A stretch of DNA of 64,000 bases. Origin: Pedobacter caeni. Lineage in GTDB: Bacteria; Bacteroidota; Bacteroidia; Sphingobacteriales; Sphingobacteriaceae. The position numbers and the translations under genes were made by a program. The notes beneath the pieces are model-generated. The model worked only from the letters and a program-made list of their open reading frames with translations. It was not told where the DNA came from and made no database searches. The DNA lies in the NCBI RefSeq assembly GCF_900129215.1, contig NZ_FQUQ01000002.1:744001-808000 (forward strand), written 5' to 3'. Positions 54,052 to 61,664 of the stretch are shown in pieces; the stretch's first letter is position 1, and each line of letters begins with the position of its first letter.

Positions 54052-57000
54052 ATGTTAAAAATATACAAGATTTTTATAGGGATTGCTTTGTCCTTTTTTT
54101 TCCTGCTGACGGCCCAGGCACAGTCGCTTAAAATTACCGGTGTGGTTACAGATGGCCCTGCCGGAGAGGGAATTCCGGGGGCTTCGGTAACCATCAAAGG
54201 AAAAGAAACAGCTACTGTTACGGATGTAAATGGTAGTTTTTCCATCTCCGCAAATGTGAATGACATTATCCGGATCAGCTATCTCGGATATGCCAATAAA
54301 GAGATCAAAGTTACCGCAGGAACAACTCAGCTGAAAATAAGTCTGGAAGCTTCCTTAAATGATTTAAATGAAGTGGTGGTTACGGCTTTGGGAATTACCA
54401 AAGCAAAAAAATCACTGGGTTATGCCGTACAGGAATTGAAATCCAAAGACATTTCTACGGCTAAAGAGCCTAACCTGATCAATTCGCTGGCAGGGAAAAT
54501 TGCCGGAGTACAAACCACCAATAGTCAGGGAGATATGGGCTCTTCCAGAATCATCATTCGCGGGGAGACCTCCATTTCCAGTCAGAACCAACCTCTGTTT
54601 GTAGTAGATGGTGTTCCGGTAGACAATTCACAGTTTTTGGGCAATGGGGGCTCCAGAGATTTTGCGAATGCGATTTCAGATATCAATTCTGAAGATATTG
54701 AATCTATCAGTGTGCTGAAAGGGCCGAATGCCGCTGCATTATATGGTTCCAGGGCCGCTGCCGGGGTAATCCTGATTAAAACAAAAACAGGAAGAGGACA
54801 GCAGGGCTTAGGGATCAGTATCAACTCCAATACAACCATCTCGAACTTATTGACACTTCCGAAATATCAGAATGCTTTTGGCCAGGGTTCTAATGGGGAG
54901 TTTAGTTATGTAAACGGTGCAGGAGGAGGGGTTAAAGATGGTGTAGATGAAAGTTGGGGCCCTCCATTGGACGGTCGCTTGATTCCTCAGTTCAATACCA
55001 AAGGAAAACCAGAACCTTTCATTGCGCACCCGAATAATGTAAGGGACTTTTTTGAAACCGGCTATGCATTGAGCAATGGCGTTGCACTTGCCGGATCAGG
55101 AGAAAAACAGGACATTCGCTTTTCCTACAATAACCTCACCCAGGGAGGGATTATGCCCAACTCTTCACAAAATAAAAATTCCCTGCTACTCAATACGACT
55201 TACCGCATCACTCCAAAACTAACATTGAATGCCAATGTGAACTATATAAAAAGCAGTGCCGCAAACCTTCCGGCATCAGGAGGAAAAAGAGCCACTGGAC
55301 CTATGTTACAGTTTACCTGGTTCGGCAGACAGGTGGATGTGTCTAAGCTTAAAAAATATAAAGATGAGAATGGCAATGATTTTAACTGGAACAATAGCTA
55401 TTACAGCAATCCCTATTTCATTGCTTACGAAAATACAGTTGGTCAAAAGCGCGACCGCATCATTGGGAGTGCAGAGTTGAACTATAAAATTACCGGGGCA
55501 TTATCCGCAAACTTCAGAACAGGAAACGATTATTATACGGACCGGAGAAAGATCAAAGTTGCTTTCGGTACCAATGGTACGCCTACTGGCTCTTATCAGG
55601 AAGATGCCTATACCATCAATGAAAACAATACTGAAGGAAGGTTGGAATTTGATAAAAAGCTAAACGATAACTTCTCCCTTAATGTCCTGGCTGGTATAAA
55701 TGTAAGAACCAATACCTTGGAACAGAATGACCAGATGGCCACTAAATTAGCGGTGAGAGATTTGTATACTTTAAACAATTCAAGAGACCCCTTAGTATCT
55801 TCCAATTTTTACAGCAAGCTGAGAACCTATAGTACTTTTGGTTCTGCACAACTGGGATATAAAGACTATGCCTTCCTTAATTTAACTGCCAGAAACGATT
55901 GGGACTCCAGTTTACCAAGACCAAACCTTTCCTATTTTTATCCTTCTGCAAACGGAAGTCTCATCCTTACTGAGGCCTTTGACATAAAGAGTGAGGTGTT
56001 GAGCTTTGCTAAAATCAGAGGAGGATGGTCAAAAGTAGGGAAGGCAACTGAACCGTATCAATTGGCAAATACCTATACTTTTACCGCCCCTTTTGATGGA
56101 AACCCGCAACAGGGAGCCGGTTTGGTGGACCTGAATCCAAACCTGCTGCCAGAAATTACCAAATCTGCGGAGGCGGGAATTGAACTGGGCCTATTCGATA
56201 ACCGGGTAAAACTGGACCTGAGTGTTTACAATACCAACAGTATCAATCAGATCCTGAAAATAAATGTGAGCCCTTCTACAGGATACAGTCAGAAACTAAT
56301 CAACGGGGGAAGCATAAACAATAAAGGTCTTGAAGTCCAATTAGGGCTTAACCCGGTTAAATCCAGGGATTTCAGCTGGGACATCAGTCTCAATTACGCA
56401 TTGAACCGCAGCAAAGTTACAGAACTGGATAAAGAAGGTTTGATCAGGAGCTATACCATTGGAACCAACAGAACGGTAGATGTATTGGCCTCCATTGGAA
56501 AACCTTACGGTACATTTTTTGGTACTGCTTATCAGCGTAATGCTGAGGGACAGATCCTGGTTGGTGCTGGCGGAACACCCATTATCAACCCTGAAAAACA
56601 ATATTTGGGTAAATTTACCCCAAACTGGCTGGGAGGGATCAGCAATAGTTTTACTTACAAAAATATCAACCTGAATTTCCTTATTGATGCAAGGATCGGA
56701 GGTAAAGTGTATTCCAATTCAAACCGTACCGGAACCTATACCGGAGTTCTGGAGAGTACATTGAGAGGTAGAAACACCGAAAATGGGGGTCTAAGTTATT
56801 ATTTCCCTGGAAATGTAAACACAGGAATAGCTGTTGGAATCGCAAATGGCGGACAAGCCCCGGCAGGAGAAACCGTCTATACTGATGGGATGATTTTCGA
56901 TGGAGTATTGGCCAATGGAACGAAAAACGGACGTATCCTTCCTGCTCAGCAATACTATAAAGGCTTCACAAACGTAGATGAACAGTTTATGTATGATGCC

Positions 57001-57240
57001 TCTTATATCAAACTGAGAGAGGTAAAACTAAGTTATAATTTACCGGCTCAATGGACCAGAAAAATAGGATTTCAGAATGCAACCGTTTCCCTGGTAGGGA
57101 GAAACCTATGGATCATTCATAAAAATGTACCAAATATCGATCCTGAAACGGCATTCAATGTCGGTAATGCACAGGGACTGGAAGACCTGAGTCTGCCTAC
57201 AACCAGATCATTTGGTTTTAATCTTAACCTTAAATTCTAA
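54052..57240 (+). CDS. SusC/RagA-family TonB-linked outer-membrane receptor
   Basis: A 1062-residue outer-membrane receptor. Signal peptide (to about 23, AQAQ), carboxypeptidase-like N-domain (ITGVVTDGPAGEGIPGASVTIKG, about 27-105), SusC plug with LNDLNEVVVTALGI, RGETSISSQNQPLFVVDGVPVDN and AALYGSRAAAGVILIKTK, then a 22-strand barrel ending FNLNLKF. It imports an unknown nutrient in complex with the SusD protein encoded 5 nt downstream. Upstream SAM riboswitch and poly-Cys leader suggest a sulfur-related substrate. No STN domain, so no sigma/anti-sigma signalling through it. Confidence 0.93.
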   Translation: MLKIYKIFIGIALSFFFLLTAQAQSLKITGVVTDGPAGEGIPGASVTIKGKETATVTDVNGSFSISANVNDIIRISYLGYANKEIKVTAGTTQLKISLEASLNDLNEVVVTALGITKAKKSLGYAVQELKSKDISTAKEPNLINSLAGKIAGVQTTNSQGDMGSSRIIIRGETSISSQNQPLFVVDGVPVDNSQFLGNGGSRDFANAISDINSEDIESISVLKGPNAAALYGSRAAAGVILIKTKTGRGQQGLGISINSNTTISNLLTLPKYQNAFGQGSNGEFSYVNGAGGGVKDGVDESWGPPLDGRLIPQFNTKGKPEPFIAHPNNVRDFFETGYALSNGVALAGSGEKQDIRFSYNNLTQGGIMPNSSQNKNSLLLNTTYRITPKLTLNANVNYIKSSAANLPASGGKRATGPMLQFTWFGRQVDVSKLKKYKDENGNDFNWNNSYYSNPYFIAYENTVGQKRDRIIGSAELNYKITGALSANFRTGNDYYTDRRKIKVAFGTNGTPTGSYQEDAYTINENNTEGRLEFDKKLNDNFSLNVLAGINVRTNTLEQNDQMATKLAVRDLYTLNNSRDPLVSSNFYSKLRTYSTFGSAQLGYKDYAFLNLTARNDWDSSLPRPNLSYFYPSANGSLILTEAFDIKSEVLSFAKIRGGWSKVGKATEPYQLANTYTFTAPFDGNPQQGAGLVDLNPNLLPEITKSAEAGIELGLFDNRVKLDLSVYNTNSINQILKINVSPSTGYSQKLINGGSINNKGLEVQLGLNPVKSRDFSWDISLNYALNRSKVTELDKEGLIRSYTIGTNRTVDVLASIGKPYGTFFGTAYQRNAEGQILVGAGGTPIINPEKQYLGKFTPNWLGGISNSFTYKNINLNFLIDARIGGKVYSNSNRTGTYTGVLESTLRGRNTENGGLSYYFPGNVNTGIAVGIANGGQAPAGETVYTDGMIFDGVLANGTKNGRILPAQQYYKGFTNVDEQFMYDASYIKLREVKLSYNLPAQWTRKIGFQNATVSLVGRNLWIIHKNVPNIDPETAFNVGNAQGLEDLSLPTTRSFGFNLNLKF

Positions 57241-57245
57241 ACACC

Positions 57246-58679
57246 ATGAAATTCAAATATATTCCAATTTTATTTTCCTCAGCATTACTCCTGTCCTTTA
57301 GCTCATGCAAAGATGAGCTGGCAGACCTGAATAAGAACCCTAATGCAACCGAAATCCCACAGATTGATTATCTGCTGACAGGGGCTATAAAAAGCACTTC
57401 AGATGCCTATTGGGGCGTAACCAATAACATGAACTCCAGCTTGTTGTTCATTCAGCATTGGTCAAAAATCCAATACAATGATCCTGACCGGTATATTTTT
57501 ACCAATAATGACCTTCAGGACTTGTGGACATCAGGATATACAAAAGGGGTTACCAACCTGAATAAATTGGTTCTTCTGGCAGATGAACAGGGAAATACCA
57601 ATTATAAGGGAGTGGCAAAAGTATTGAGATCATGGGTATATTTATTGATGACTGATGCCTATGGAGATATTCCTTATTCACAATCCGGACAGATTAAAGA
57701 CTATATTAATCCGACCTATGATAGCCAGAAGGATGTTTATTATGGCTTACTTGCGGATCTGAAATCTGCACAGACTGATCTGAATGCAGCTGGTAAACCC
57801 ATTTTAGGCGACATCATTTATAAAGGTAAGATTGAACTCTGGAAAAAATTCGCAAATGCTTTACGCTTGCGCATCGCTTTACGCATTGCAGATAAAGATG
57901 TCGAAAAAACAAAAGCAGTATTGGCTGAGCTAACTGCGGAAGGAGGGAGCCTGATCAGTACCAACCTGGAAAATGCACAGCTGACTTATTCCACATCGCC
58001 TAACCAAAATCCGATCAGTAATTTGTTCGATACCAGGGATGATTACAGAATAAGCAAAACTATTGTGGATACACTGAGGTCATTAAAAGACCCAAGACTT
58101 TCCATCTTTGTCAGTCCGACGAAGGATGTAACGGAACAAACTTATATCGGTGTTCCAAACGGTTTCTTAGATGCAAAAAAATATGAGCTAAGTAAAACAT
58201 CCAAACCCGGAACCTATTTTCTGGCCCCAACTGCTCCCGCAGTGATCATCAGCTATGCTGAAGTGTTGTTTAACCGAGCTGAAATTGCGGCAAGAGGACT
58301 GAGTACTGAAGATGCAGCAGGGCTTTATAAACAGGCTATAGAAGCTTCATTACAACAATATGGAGTCTCGGCGACTGCCATTAATGCCTATACTGCATCT
58401 GCAGCAGCACAATACAATGCAACAAATTTCAAGGCCTCTATTGGCCTTCAAAAATGGATCGCTTTATTCGGTCAGGGGCTGGAAGCTTTTGCAGAATGGA
58501 GGAGATTGGATTATCCGGAACTTGTTCCCGCAATTGGAGGGACACTTTCGGGCAAGATGCCACTTAGATTTCTCTACCCGGGACAGGAACAATCTTTAAA
58601 TGGTGCAAATTACAAATCAGCCATAGCCAGGCAAGGTGCAGATCTGCTGACCACCCGGCTTTGGTTCGATCTTAAATAA
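57246..58679 (+). CDS. SusD/RagB-like surface lipoprotein
   Basis: A 477-residue nutrient-binding lipoprotein: lipobox LLSFSSC (Cys about 20), then CKDELADLNKNPNATEIP typical of the SusD-like_2 subgroup. Helical TPR-like repeats follow (NMNSSLLFIQHWSKIQYND, VLRSWVYLLMTDAYGDIPYSQSG, WKKFANALRLRIALRIAD) and a C-terminal variable region with KWIALFGQGLEAFAEWRRLDYPEL. It forms the lid of the SusC channel. The gap to SusC is 5 nt, so they are co-transcribed. The SusD-like_2 group is often paired with non-glycan TonB systems, in line with a non-sugar ligand. Confidence 0.92.
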   Translation: MKFKYIPILFSSALLLSFSSCKDELADLNKNPNATEIPQIDYLLTGAIKSTSDAYWGVTNNMNSSLLFIQHWSKIQYNDPDRYIFTNNDLQDLWTSGYTKGVTNLNKLVLLADEQGNTNYKGVAKVLRSWVYLLMTDAYGDIPYSQSGQIKDYINPTYDSQKDVYYGLLADLKSAQTDLNAAGKPILGDIIYKGKIELWKKFANALRLRIALRIADKDVEKTKAVLAELTAEGGSLISTNLENAQLTYSTSPNQNPISNLFDTRDDYRISKTIVDTLRSLKDPRLSIFVSPTKDVTEQTYIGVPNGFLDAKKYELSKTSKPGTYFLAPTAPAVIISYAEVLFNRAEIAARGLSTEDAAGLYKQAIEASLQQYGVSATAINAYTASAAAQYNATNFKASIGLQKWIALFGQGLEAFAEWRRLDYPELVPAIGGTLSGKMPLRFLYPGQEQSLNGANYKSAIARQGADLLTTRLWFDLK

Positions 58680-58834
58680 AAAAGCCATTGGTCGGGGGAT
58701 CACTGTAAAGTTAGGATCATGCGAAAGTATGGTCCTTTTTTAATCTTAGAAATTTACATGTAATGCTGTACTATAAGCACTTTTTCCATAACGAATTGTT
58801 TCAACTTTGTGGTGTCATTATAACCAGAGAAATT

Positions 58835-59575
58835 ATGAAAACATTAAAAGATAAAGTAATCTTAATCACAGGTGCATCCAGAGGTATAGGCGCTGCAATC
58901 GCACATAAATTATCCGAAGCGGGAGCAAAAATAATTGTCAACTATGCGGGCAGTACCGAAGCAGCAACACATACGGTAAATGCACTGATTGGAAAGGGCG
59001 GAGATGCCATCGCCTTGCAGGCAGATGTCAGCAAAACGGATGAAGTAAAAAGACTGTTTGATGAAGCCATTGCCCATTATGGCAGGATAGATGTTTTGGT
59101 AAACAATGCAGGTATCATGATTACCAAATTATTAAAAGATACCACTGATGAAGAATTCAGCAGACAATTTGATATCAATGTGAAGGGTACTTTCAATACC
59201 ATGCGGGAAGCTGCCGGACGCCTGGCCGAAAATGGCAGTATCATCAATTTTTCTACTTCTGTAAACCGCCTGATGCTTCCCGGATACAGCACTTACGTGG
59301 CTACCAAAGCTGCTGTAGAGCAGTTAACCCGTGTTTTTTCCAAGGAAATCGGAGCTAGGGGAATCAATGTCAACTCTGTATCGCCAGGGCCTACAAATAC
59401 GGAATTGTTTACTAATGGTAAATCTCAGGAAGTGATCGACCGTTTGGCATCCCTTTCCTCTTTTAACCGGATTGGCGAACCTGAAGATATTGCGAGGGTG
59501 GTATTGTTTCTGGCAAGCGATGAAGCAAACTGGATTACGGCCCAGAATATTGGCGTGAATGGAGGGATGGCATAA
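58835..59575 (+). CDS. Short-chain dehydrogenase/reductase (3-oxoacyl-ACP reductase-like)
   Basis: A 246-residue classical SDR. The ATG at 58835 fits the usual start MKTLKDKVILITGASRGIGAAIA (T-G-x-x-x-G-x-G); a longer frame adds 24 unlikely residues. NNAG (about 88-91), the catalytic Ser (IINFSTSVN) and Y-x-x-x-K (YSTYVATKAAVEQ) are all present, unlike the SDR at 10 kb. NADPH preference cannot be told for sure, but Arg after the Gly motif suggests NADP. It lies 155 nt after SusD and has its own hairpin terminator, so it may or may not belong to the SusC/D operon. Confidence 0.86.
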   Translation: MKTLKDKVILITGASRGIGAAIAHKLSEAGAKIIVNYAGSTEAATHTVNALIGKGGDAIALQADVSKTDEVKRLFDEAIAHYGRIDVLVNNAGIMITKLLKDTTDEEFSRQFDINVKGTFNTMREAAGRLAENGSIINFSTSVNRLMLPGYSTYVATKAAVEQLTRVFSKEIGARGINVNSVSPGPTNTELFTNGKSQEVIDRLASLSSFNRIGEPEDIARVVLFLASDEANWITAQNIGVNGGMA

Positions 59576-59583
59576 TTAAAATA

Positions 59584-59606
59584 AGGGGAATACGATGTAT
59601 TCCCCT
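59584..59606 (+). terminator. Hairpin after the SDR gene
   Basis: AGGGGAATAC (59584-59593) and GTATTCCCCT (59597-59606) form a perfect 10-bp stem with a 3-nt loop, 8 nt after the SDR stop codon. The T-run is missing, so it is a strong structural end rather than a classic terminator. Confidence 0.75.
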
Positions 59607-59630
59607 AAGGATTAATAACTAAACCAGGGT

Positions 59631-59678
59631 CTGATTTTGGCGTTGGACCTGATTCAATCTTGTCATTTAAACCTGACC
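59631..59678 (+). repeat. TTGGCGTTGGACCTG element, copy A
   Basis: Core TTGGCGTTGGACCTG (59637-59651), then ATTCAATCTTGTCATTTAAA. CAGG upstream can pair with CCTG, making a small stem around the core. It is followed by the operator palindrome and promoter of the second leader operon and not by a gene start, unlike copies B and C. Confidence 0.75.
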
Positions 59679-59734
59679 AAAGTTAAATAATTACATTTAT
59701 ATATGACCATAACGGGAAATTGCATGGTTTCTTG

Positions 59735-59765
59735 AATTAATTCTACTTATTTAGTAGAATTAATT
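59735..59765 (+). promoter_or_regulatory. Perfect 13-bp inverted repeat (operator candidate)
   Basis: AATTAATTCTACT (59735-59747) and AGTAGAATTAATT (59753-59765) are perfect inverted repeats with a 5-nt centre. They end just at the -33 element TTTG (59764-59767). A dimeric regulator bound here would contact RNA polymerase; an activator or repressor is not known. Confidence 0.7.
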
Positions 59766-59794
59766 TGTATTGTTGGATTCAAATTCTATATTTG
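59764..59794 (+). promoter_or_regulatory. Textbook Bacteroidota promoter
   Basis: -33 TTTG (59764-59767) and -7 TATATTTG (59787-59794) are 19 bp apart, exactly the known Bacteroidota sigma-ABfr spacing. Transcription should begin near 59800, 26 nt before the leader peptide ATG. The palindrome overlaps the -33 box. Confidence 0.8.
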
Positions 59795-59825
59795 TATTAA
59801 ACAATATAACTCACACAGTATAACG

Positions 59826-59924
59826 ATGTTAAGTTTAAACCTACATCCCGATTTGAGCTTCATTTTTACAAATGAAGAATTGACGACCTCCCTTTCTGTG
59901 GCAGGACGTTGTTGTTGCAGGTAA
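59826..59924 (+). CDS. Poly-cysteine leader peptide (32 aa) of the second operon
   Basis: Small ORF beginning MLSLNLHPDLSFIF and ending SVAGRCCCR, three consecutive Cys codons (TGT TGT TGC) one residue before the end. It opens like the leader at 53898 (NLH or LHP-x-x-S), so both derive from the same design. It is the first reading frame after the promoter at 59764 and lies 119 nt before the next ORF, with repeat copy B in between. Regulation by cysteine supply is inferred, not shown. Confidence 0.62.
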   Translation: MLSLNLHPDLSFIFTNEELTTSLSVAGRCCCR

Positions 59925-59991
59925 TCTGCTATATCCTTTAATCAGCCGTTGTCAGGCGATCAAAAGACCTTAATTTTTTAGTAAAAGAACA

Positions 59992-60039
59992 GGAGTTCAA
60001 TTGGCGTTGGTACTGTTCAATCTTGTCATTTAAAAAAAA
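59992..60039 (+). repeat. TTGGCGTTGGACCTG-type element, copy B
   Basis: Core TTGGCGTTGGTACTG (60001-60015), then TTCAATCTTGTCATTTAAA. ACAG upstream and CTGT downstream pair, a compensating change compared with copies A and C. It ends 5 nt before the ATG of the first tiny ORF, so it is probably part of the 5' leader RNA. Confidence 0.75.
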
Positions 60040-60043
60040 CATC

Positions 60044-60181
60044 ATGAAAATTCTTGTAGAATCCTCAGGGAATTCTTTGTCCGGGCTGTATCCTCCTGAC
60101 CACCTCATTCGCACTATCCGGCAAAATATGGCCATTGCCATCAGTTCCCTTTTCCTGTCACCTTACAAAATTATCCTATGA
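60044..60181 (+). CDS. Tiny ORF (45 aa), possible coding or leader
   Basis: It starts 5 nt after repeat copy B: MKILVESSGNSLSGLYPP at the N-terminus and IRTIRQNMAIAISSLFLSPYKIIL at the end, with a weak hydrophobic stretch near residues 28-45. Its stop overlaps the next start (ATGA at 60178-60181), a common sign of translational coupling. No family recognised. It could be a coupling leader for the small membrane proteins downstream. Confidence 0.5.
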   Translation: MKILVESSGNSLSGLYPPDHLIRTIRQNMAIAISSLFLSPYKIIL

Positions 60182-60336
60182 CCATTTCAGACTTACAATT
60201 GATCGGAAAGAAGATCGCAGTGGGGATCGTAGTAGCTACCGTTCCGCTGATTATTCTTTTAGGAGGGCTTTGGCTGATCCAAAAAATTTTAACAGGGGAG
60301 CCTCCTGCTCAAACCACCACATTAAATCTTAAGTAA
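60178..60336 (+). CDS. Small single-pass membrane protein (52 aa)
   Basis: Begins MTISDLQLIGKKIAVGIVVA with a clear TM helix (VGIVVATVPLIILLGGLWLI, about 15-34), then a short tail EPPAQTTTLNLK. It overlaps the previous tiny ORF by 4 nt and is followed 18 nt later by another 54-aa membrane protein. The pair may form a small membrane complex beside the sterol-desaturase-family enzyme. No family name known to me. Confidence 0.65.
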   Translation: MTISDLQLIGKKIAVGIVVATVPLIILLGGLWLIQKILTGEPPAQTTTLNLK

Positions 60337-60354
60337 ATACCAAAAAGTAAACAC

Positions 60355-60519
60355 ATGAAAATTGAAGAATCAGTAAAGAAAAGGATCATCAGGAACATTT
60401 TTCTGAGCCTTTTTATCTACGCGCTGCCCATATTATTGATGTTTTTCACCTTTTATTTTACCGGTCAGCGACCATGGCTAAAGAAAACAACTAAAACCGT
60501 GCAGGTGATCAAACCTTAA
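60355..60519 (+). CDS. Small single-pass membrane protein (54 aa)
   Basis: Begins MKIEESVKKRIIRNIFLSLF with a TM helix (IFLSLFIYALPILLMFFTFYF, about 15-35), then TGQRPWLKKTTKTVQVIKP. A basic tail suggests an N-in or C-in topology that could bind lipid or a partner. It stands between the 52-aa membrane protein and the desaturase, 37 nt before the latter. No family known; coding supported by operon position and a good hydrophobic helix. Confidence 0.65.
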   Translation: MKIEESVKKRIIRNIFLSLFIYALPILLMFFTFYFTGQRPWLKKTTKTVQVIKP

Positions 60520-60556
60520 TCCATTAACCAGATAAACTACCAAATAAACCAACAAC

Positions 60557-61564
60557 ATGATTAAAATTATCCAACAAGTCATAGATAACCTGAATGGTTA
60601 CGGACTCAGTGTATTGGTCCTCTTTTTAGGGGTCCTGGAATTCTCTTTCGGCTTATATAAAAAACGCTGGAATAAAAATGAAAAATTAGTGGATATCGCT
60701 TGTTTCGTATTGCCAAAGCTCGTAATCAGACCAGCAATTGCTTTCTTTGGACTGAAATTTTTACCGGCGGTGATTCCTGCCCTGAGAAATGAGTTCGACT
60801 GGGTTTCCTTCGGATGGGGATTGCTCATTATCGCCATTGCCGACGACCTGACCCAATACTGGTACCACCGTTTGCACCATGAAATTCCCTGGTTATGGCG
60901 TTTTCACCGCACACATCACTCTGCTTCCTATATGGGGATGGCCATGGCCAGCCGGCAGAACGCATTATATACCCTTTTCTTTTCCCAGACTTATGTGACC
61001 ACCATATTGGTTTATCTGGGACTCGGTGCACCAAGAATCGTGGTGGGAGCGATTAAAAGCACCATTACTACCCTGGCACATTCCAGCATTCCATGGGACA
61101 AACCTTTTTATAAATATAGAGTATTGCATCCCATAGCCTGGGTATTGGAGCGCCTGATTTCTACCCCTGCAACACACCATGCACATCATGCTGCAACAAC
61201 CGACGATGGAGTGGGTTATTACAAAGGCAATTTTGGAAACATGTTCTTTCTCTGGGATGTGATCTTCGGAACCGCTCATATTTCCAGACAATATCCTGCA
61301 GCATACGGCATTTCTCATTATGAAGGAGATCCGTGGTATGCCCAGCTCCTTTGGCCAATCTTTAAATCCAATGTAGAAGGAAGCGAACTTGCAGCAGGCG
61401 GCCCAATCGTAAAACAGGATATTCCACTTGTAAAACAGGACTTTTCTGTTGCAAAACAGGACATTCCGATCGAAGAAAGGGATCTGGTAAGCATCCGGAC
61501 CGTTCATCAGAATAATGGAGAACAGGAACTGGCATTGAAAGATGTACCTGCTGCCGCAGGTTAA
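60557..61564 (+). CDS. Sterol desaturase/fatty-acid hydroxylase-family enzyme
   Basis: A 335-residue di-iron membrane enzyme. The histidine boxes are present: HRLHH (about 105-109), HRTHH (about 119-123), and HAHH in TPATHHAHHAATTDD (about 213-220). Four or more hydrophobic segments surround them. Such enzymes hydroxylate or desaturate lipids. The tail has three 21-nt tandem repeats (61409-61471) encoding VKQDIPL, VKQDFSV and AKQDIPI, not part of the catalytic fold. It lies between the small membrane proteins and the second SusC-like gene, in the poly-Cys-leader operon. Lipid substrate unknown. Confidence 0.85.
   Translation: MIKIIQQVIDNLNGYGLSVLVLFLGVLEFSFGLYKKRWNKNEKLVDIACFVLPKLVIRPAIAFFGLKFLPAVIPALRNEFDWVSFGWGLLIIAIADDLTQYWYHRLHHEIPWLWRFHRTHHSASYMGMAMASRQNALYTLFFSQTYVTTILVYLGLGAPRIVVGAIKSTITTLAHSSIPWDKPFYKYRVLHPIAWVLERLISTPATHHAHHAATTDDGVGYYKGNFGNMFFLWDVIFGTAHISRQYPAAYGISHYEGDPWYAQLLWPIFKSNVEGSELAAGGPIVKQDIPLVKQDFSVAKQDIPIEERDLVSIRTVHQNNGEQELALKDVPAAAG
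61409..61471 (+). repeat. Three 21-nt tandem repeats in the desaturase C-terminus
   Basis: Units at 61409-61429, 61430-61450 and 61451-61471 begin GTAAAACAGGA or GCAAAACAGGA and stay in frame, giving V/A-K-Q-D repeats. In-frame repeats can change copy number without loss of frame. Confidence 0.8.
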
Positions 61565-61610
61565 AGAAAACAGAGCCTGAATCCCTAAAGATTAATCGTA
61601 TTCAGATCAG

Positions 61611-61656
61611 GAAATCAATTGGCGTTGGACCTGTTCAAATCATGTCATTTTAAACC
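61611..61656 (+). repeat. TTGGCGTTGGACCTG element, copy C
   Basis: Core TTGGCGTTGGACCTG (61619-61633), then TTCAAATCATGTCATTTTAAA. CAGG upstream pairs with CCTG. It ends 9 nt before the SusC-like start codon at 61665. Together with copy B this places the element directly before two start codons of the same operon. Confidence 0.75.
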
Positions 61657-61664
61657 ATACAAAT

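Noticed and set aside
58763..58834. 24-residue N-terminal extension of the SDR
   Set aside because: The classical SDR start motif begins directly after the ATG at 58835.
59631..61656. Three TTGGCG repeats as terminal repeats of a mobile element
   Set aside because: All copies are in direct orientation, no transposase or integrase lies between them, and two are placed just before start codons.
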